Shown: positions 49,135 through 64,000 of the stretch, piece after piece | Layout: the number at the start of each line of letters is the position of its first letter | Numbering within the stretch: position 1 is the stretch's first letter | Assembly (NCBI GenBank): GCA_034687125.1 | Contig: JAQGBZ010000115.1 | Location: 62,001-126,000, forward strand | Direction: 5' to 3' | DNA: 64,000 nt | Source of the DNA: Neelides folsomi | Lineage: Eukaryota > Arthropoda > Collembola > Neelipleona > Neelidae | Notes under the pieces: model-generated | The model's input: only the letters and a program-made list of their open reading frames with translations | What the model was told of the DNA's origin: nothing | The model's database searches: none | Program-made: the position numbers and the translations under genes

Positions 49135-49640
49135 ATCCATCACGACATGACATGTAAAATGTAATTTGTTGTAAAGTAATGTAAAGTTGCTTTTGTGTTA
49201 ATCATTTCATCAAAAATCATATACCATATGGTACATATCTTTATCCACAATCCATTTGAAAGGGAATAATATTGGCAAATTGGAAATGCTAATAATTCTA
49301 TCGATTTTATACATGTGTGTATTGTATGTATTTATATACTATTAAAAATTAAGAAATTCAAAGTTGATTGAAATATAGTTTGCAATTATTCACTATTGAT
49401 TTAACTAGACTATATAAACTAATAATCATTCATTATTAAATTTAATTAACTATATGTATAAAACTCATTAAATATATTCATATATTAAACAAGTAAATAA
49501 TTAACAAACTAATTTTAAATGGATTAATAAATGTATGTAAGCGTTTTTTAAAAACACTCACGCTTGTTCAATGGAATTAATAATTCAATAATCCAAGAGG
49601 TATTGAAACTGTCTTAACAAGCCTTTTTAATAACGATTTT
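49135..49640. repeat. Right copy of the receptor-flank duplication
   Basis: Direct copy of 47030-47535. With the receptor tail remnant at 47561 it shows that the whole receptor locus was once duplicated in tandem. Downstream, to 50284, AT-rich DNA without a recognised feature leads to the next receptor gene. Confidence 0.75.
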
Positions 49641-50284
49641 ATAATTCTTGAAATGTTCGCTACCAATTTATTTACTATTCTCATTCTCGTATATCCATTT
49701 TAACATCAGAAACTAAATTTTGCCAAATTGATGATTTAAAACTCATGTAGGATGTTAACATGTTAACTTCACTTACTTTTAGGTAGGTAGGTATAGTAAC
49801 ATATAGTACATGTGTATTATATAAATATTCTTATAATAAAAATACATAATAACTACCTATATTCGATGGGTAAAATATGGCTATAATGTTTATTTATAAT
49901 AGACAATTAAATTTTAGATCAATAATTAAAGTAATTTTGATTAATTAGCCAAATATTGGATTCATACAATACACAGATCCTTAGTTTCATTAGAATGGTT
50001 GATAAAATCGTGTAAACTTCTATATTGTTATACTCTTATATATATATTTAATGCATTTTGCAAAAATTATTTTTAAATTTTCAGAAATTGTTAATTTTTC
50101 TCATTTTAATAAATTTAATTCATAATAATAAATTTTTATTATCAAATAAATTTAAAATAGATTATTAAGGTCACAATAACGAACTCGAAATACTTAATAT
50201 TTACAAATAACTATTTCGCATGTATTTTACATATTACGAATATTATTGTGAATGATATTTATTTTTAAAAATTAATTCTAAAAA

Positions 50285-51646
50285 ATGTTACACAAACAAA
50301 CAATTAGAGTTTTGCAAATCCATTATACAAATCTAGTAAATCTTGGAACATTACCTGTTGAAATTATAAAATGTAAAAATGTAAACTTGAAGATTATAAG
50401 TAAAAGTAAAAATATGCGTAAGTCAGTCATATTGATCCTTCAAATCTTACACAACTTTATTTATGCTTCTTATTTAATTTATAAACTGTTTATTACGACT
50501 ATCGTTTACCCAACTGAGTTTAACATTGAAATTGGAATCCATGTTATTTTTTTAATTCTAAGTTTAACATGTTTTTTGGCAAGTATTGTAATGTCATTAA
50601 ATTTAAATCATATTATAAATTGCTTAAATCAATTTATAATTTTTAAATCGACAAATTTTAGTATGTTATATAATAAATACAATGAAACTAAATATTACTA
50701 AAACTAAATAGTATTACTAATATTAATTTAATGAACATTTTCAAATTTAATTTAATTTAAGTTTATTCATTTTATGAACTTTCAATTACAGCTAATATAA
50801 ACCCTAAAATTAGCATTGAAGAACTTTATGTAATTGTGCTCATTCCTTGGAGTCTTTTATTTCTACTAATTGATTTTACTATGTGTTGGTTTAGTCCAAA
50901 TTTATCTTTCTGTTTTGACTTTGGTCTTGGGAATTCAAACATATTTTTTGTTTCATTATTTCCTTATGTTTTAAAAATATTTTCAATAATTCATACACAT
51001 GCCGTTTTAGTCACTTGTATTAATTTTACCATTCTTTCATCAACTTCAATTTACAATTCAATTTCTTGGTTGAAGTAATTAATTAATTTGTGTTAACTAT
51101 GCTAATGTTTCTATGATTAAAAATACAATTCTTAAACTCCGATATAATGTAACAACTAATTATGATTTTTATAGCCAGACTAATGCTGATAAAATGGAAT
51201 ATTTAATTAAAAACAGAAAACTATATATGAAACTTCAACTTCTGTTAAAGAATTACGATGAATCTATGAAATATATATTTCCAATGTGTAAACTATTTGG
51301 AGTGGCGTTAACATTAATTGGAGCTTACGGTCTTGCTTTCCATCGCGATAGTTCTTCATTATTAGATTTAATAATTTACTTTACATGTTCAACATCTCCT
51401 CCGCTTTTGCTTTTTTTCATTTATTATAAATGGTCAAAGAACTATTCCACCTCTTGTAAATTTATTAATTTGAAATATTTCGACATAAATGCAATCAATT
51501 TCAGACGAATTCGTCGGGTATTTAAAAGTTTAAAACCTTTAGAAATAAAGATGATGGGGTTGTATCCGATTAAAACTAACACTGCAGTCAATATATTATT
51601 TTTGTTATTTTATTTTACAGTTAAATTTTTAATTTTGCTTAAATGA
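50285..51646 (+). CDS. Second gustatory-receptor-like protein, diverged (376 aa)
   Basis: Exons 50285-50660, 50792-51074 and 51175-51646 join in phase (TTTA|gtatgt, attacag|CTA, TTGAA|gtaatt, ttatag|CCA). The protein is nearly all hydrophobic helices separated by short basic loops, with helices near residues 45-70, 80-105, 135-160, 175-210, 255-285, 290-305 and at the C-terminus. The order and the exon break pattern resemble the neighbouring receptor, but the last helix reads LLFYFTVKFLIL and lacks the TYhhhhhQF signature. It may be a diverged receptor or the early stage of a pseudogene; no stop breaks the joined frame. Confidence 0.6.
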
Positions 51647-51855
51647 TTGATTTTATGATACAAATACAAAAATATATATTAATTTACAAAAGTATAATAA
51701 TCTTATAAGTCGATGATTAATTAAATTATAAAATAAATTATAAAAGAAGACTAAATCTATAAGATTTAGTTACTTATAAAATTGTTATTCGTTTAAATTC
51801 CTAATTATTATAGATATGAAGTAATAAAGGAATAAATTAGTTTGGAAAGAAATAA

Positions 51856-52419
51856 CTAACGAGCAGATATGCTGCAACCAACACCTCTGTCGAAAGAGAT
51901 TTTCGGTTCCTTGTCTTCGTTCTCCAATGGTTCCTCTGCTTTCTTCTCCGGATTTTCCTTCTCTTCCTGAACGGATTCCTCATCTGGCTCAAGCGTTTTC
52001 TGCTCTTCCTCCTCCTTCTTTTCCTCATCAGCTTCCGCCTCCACGACGTTGATCCATCCACGCTTCAATTAACAAATAAATAAAACCTCATATTATAAAA
52101 TCCACAATTTCACCATTAATGCCTACAATTTATTATAAAATAGCTTCAACTATGAAATATGACATTTATCTCTTTAATCTTTTAAATGAATGAATTAATG
52201 ACTTACCGATTTCATCCAATGAATATTGAAGACCAACCCAATTTCTCCTTTGAAATTTGGCAGATTTGAGTAGACTGGAATAAACTCCCACGGTGAAGGA
52301 GGAACATCCCAGCGCTGATCCTCATTGTCCACCGATCCTGGAGGGCCAAAACAAGTAGGTCGACCGCGCTCGTGAGGAACTCTATCCTTGTAGAATCTAA
52401 CTGGTCTTCTGAAGTTCAT
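51856..52419 (-). CDS. Unrecognised small protein with acidic tail (139 aa)
   Basis: Exons 52207-52419 and 51856-52062 join in phase (AAATCG|gtaagt, attgaag|CGT). The first 75 residues are Pro/Trp/Arg-rich and ordered-looking (MNFRRPVRFYKDRVPHERGR, RWDVPPSPWEFIPVY, GLVFNIHWMKSRGWINV). The next 45 are almost all Glu, Lys and Pro; the end is FDRGVGCSISAR. No family was recognised. The start codon faces the pecanex start 808 bases away, so the two genes are transcribed divergently. Confidence 0.65.
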
Positions 52420-53227
52420 CTTATTAACCAAAATATAAATTAAGACAATTTAAACTTAAAAACAATTAAAAATTAATTAAAAATCGGAGCTCTTCCAGCT
52501 CTTAAGAAAATTCTGGTCAATTTATAAAATTGAGGTCTACATGCGCTGTGAGATTTGTTTGTTAGTGTGATGATTCATTAACATTACTATTCTTTAAACA
52601 TTGATTAAGAATGCTTAATTATGTAACGTTATTCTTGTTTATAGAATATCATGCATGGATTGGAATATATGGGATATGCATATGGGAATAGAAGGTTGCG
52701 TTGTATGTTCCAATGTATTTTGCCCCATCTTTCGAATGTTTTCATTTCTCCATCTCCTTTGGCTCATTTTACAAATCCTCGTCTTCTCTTCACTCCATTT
52801 CACTCTTTTTCGCAAAGATGAGTTCCCATTTAAGATCAGACTTAAATGACTTTCAGTTTCCATAAACTGCCCCTTCTCCACTCCCACAATTAGTTAACCG
52901 TGCTAACTTCTGCTTCCTCAACTCAACCATTCATTTTCAATCCGAAATATTACCCCATATCCAAAATGATCCCGAACAGATTTGACGGAACGGAAGTTCA
53001 AGTTCAGATCAAATCTCTGACATGATGGGAAATTCAAGTAATTGTCATACATTTTATTGACATTAATTTTCATGTAATATTTTATCAAGTATTGATTTAA
53101 AAGTAGCAATTAAAACTTTCATGAACTGGGAGTTCGGAACTGTTGGATTCAATTTTAATATTTCATTTAACGATAAATTGTTTTTTAATTGTAGGGAATT
53201 GAGAGTTGATTGAGGTCGGAGGTTGAG
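52420..53227. promoter_or_regulatory. Divergent upstream region shared by the small acidic-tailed gene and pecanex
   Basis: 808 bases between opposite start codons. A GC-richer patch lies at 52650-52900. No motif was recognised. Confidence 0.35.
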
Positions 53228-62901
<9,674 letters not shown>

Positions 62902-64000
62902 GAAATCTTGTTTAAATTAAAATATCTCTACTTGGTGTACCTTTGTCTGTGATCAGATTTCCTCAAGTCATATTCTATTTAATCTTGCATGCTTCGTGGA
63001 GTAAAATTAAAAGGATAACAGATTCAGCTAATTATAAATTAAATTCTTACATTCAATTGTTTATGTAAAAGGAATGGAAATGTCACCATTTATTCACAAT
63101 GTAAATTAATTTATCATTTAATTATTTATACTTAAACTTGAATGAAAACCATTTGATTAGTCTTTATTGAAAACTGTTTAAAAGTCTAAGAGCCAAATTC
63201 TACTTTGATACAAATAATATTTATTTATTTCTTATTCTGTGTTTGAATTTGATTCGAATGCATTAAATATTTAATAAATATAATTTATGGTAACACAATA
63301 CTTAAAGTTTAATTTTAATTCATACTTGTACTTAATTGTATTTATGTCATTTAATTAAATAAGTGAGTTTATTTACAATAATACTTAATTTATTATTATA
63401 GTCATGAAATAGGGATGCTTCTCTGGTTTTGAAGCAAATGTTGACCAGCCGATTTTGTGCCATATTTACTTATTTGTTTCATTTTTACTTTAATATCGAG
63501 AGTTGTATTTATATTAAGGACAGAAGTTTAAGAGTTTGGAAAATAAAGAAATAAATATTTATCTCATTTTACACGATAAATAATATTTGTACTTTTATTA
63601 TATTAATAATATTTATCATAATATGCGAATGATAGAACCTTGGAATTGTTTTTAATTAAAGTTTTAAAATATTTTCGTGATTTCATTCTTGCGTAAATGT
63701 GAAATAAATAAGTTATATATTGTGCTTAAAATAAATTCGCAGTGATATGAAGATTAAAGGATTGGGCGAGATAAATTGAAAGTCAAATGCTTTGATGATT
63801 TTGATTTTGAATGTAAATAATATTCAAAAGAGAATCCCAACAATTGAAAAATCCATCCATCAAATTTAAAGCTGAATAGCTGACATTAATTTAACCCCTT
63901 TTGATGTACAGACGAAATTATTTGCGCAAGCAAATTTCCAGTATACTACTCACGGTCATGGGAGTTGAGAAAATCTCTGGTTTTCCTGGAAGGTAGTCAA
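62902..64000. other. 3' region of pecanex and intergenic DNA
   Basis: AT-rich. A candidate poly(A) signal AATAAA is at 63273-63278, with others near 63540. No further gene was recognised up to the end of the window. Confidence 0.5.

Noticed and set aside
51113-51174. In-frame extension before the third exon of the second receptor (MIKNTILKLRYN)
   Set aside because: It lies in a short intron with good donor and acceptor; removing it keeps the frame continuous with the previous exon.

Overview
The window is a piece of an arthropod nuclear genome, most likely a hexapod. The evidence is spliceosomal genes with short GT-AG introns (many of 60-300 bases), strongly AT-rich intergenic DNA, insect-type seven-transmembrane gustatory-receptor-like genes, and a nicotinic receptor and glutamate transporter of animal type. 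Short CCTAA (TTAGG) tracts fit an arthropod telomere repeat. The species cannot be told from the sequence alone. No prokaryotic gene, rRNA, tRNA gene or CRISPR array was seen. Exon models were built by hand from protein similarity, splice sites and codon phase; where stated, the phases of all exons agree.

Layout. 1-0.75 kb: the last three exons of an excitatory amino acid transporter (+). 1.2-16.5 kb: an 11-exon nicotinic acetylcholine receptor alpha subunit (-), 554 codons, with an unrelated five-exon membrane-protein gene nested on the opposite strand in one intron (3.25-4.57 kb). 16.5-20.6 kb: intergenic, with an 0.9 kb DNA transposon that has 8-base target duplications. 20.65-27.9 kb: three genes in a row on the minus strand: a BRCT protein that resembles telomeric Rap1, frataxin, and a conserved-looking protein of about 850 residues starting only 69 bases after the frataxin stop. 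28.6-34.8 kb: a TTC12-like TPR protein (-) and IFT54/TRAF3IP1 (+), two cilium-related genes transcribed divergently from a 446-base interval.

34.8-50 kb is the accessory part. It holds a decayed mariner-type transposase with an intron, AT-rich simple sequence, a tiny two-helix membrane-protein gene with two alternative first exons, two small tail-to-tail genes, a decayed C2H2 zinc-finger gene and a hAT-like element between long inverted repeats, a MARVEL-domain gene, a foldback element, a gustatory receptor gene, and a degenerate tandem copy of that receptor locus whose body has been replaced by a Tc1-like transposon. A second, diverged receptor gene follows at 50.3-51.6 kb, then a small acidic-tailed protein (-).

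53.2-62.9 kb is pecanex (+), 20 exons and 2157 codons, with MITE-like inverted-repeat elements in two introns. The last 1.1 kb shows no gene.

Several genes fit common themes: synaptic signalling (EAAT, nAChR), cilium building (IFT54, TTC12-like), chemosensation (two receptors and one ruined copy), mitochondrial iron-sulphur metabolism (frataxin) and possibly telomere biology (Rap1-like). Apart from the divergent cilium pair and the close frataxin pair there is no sign that neighbours are co-regulated.
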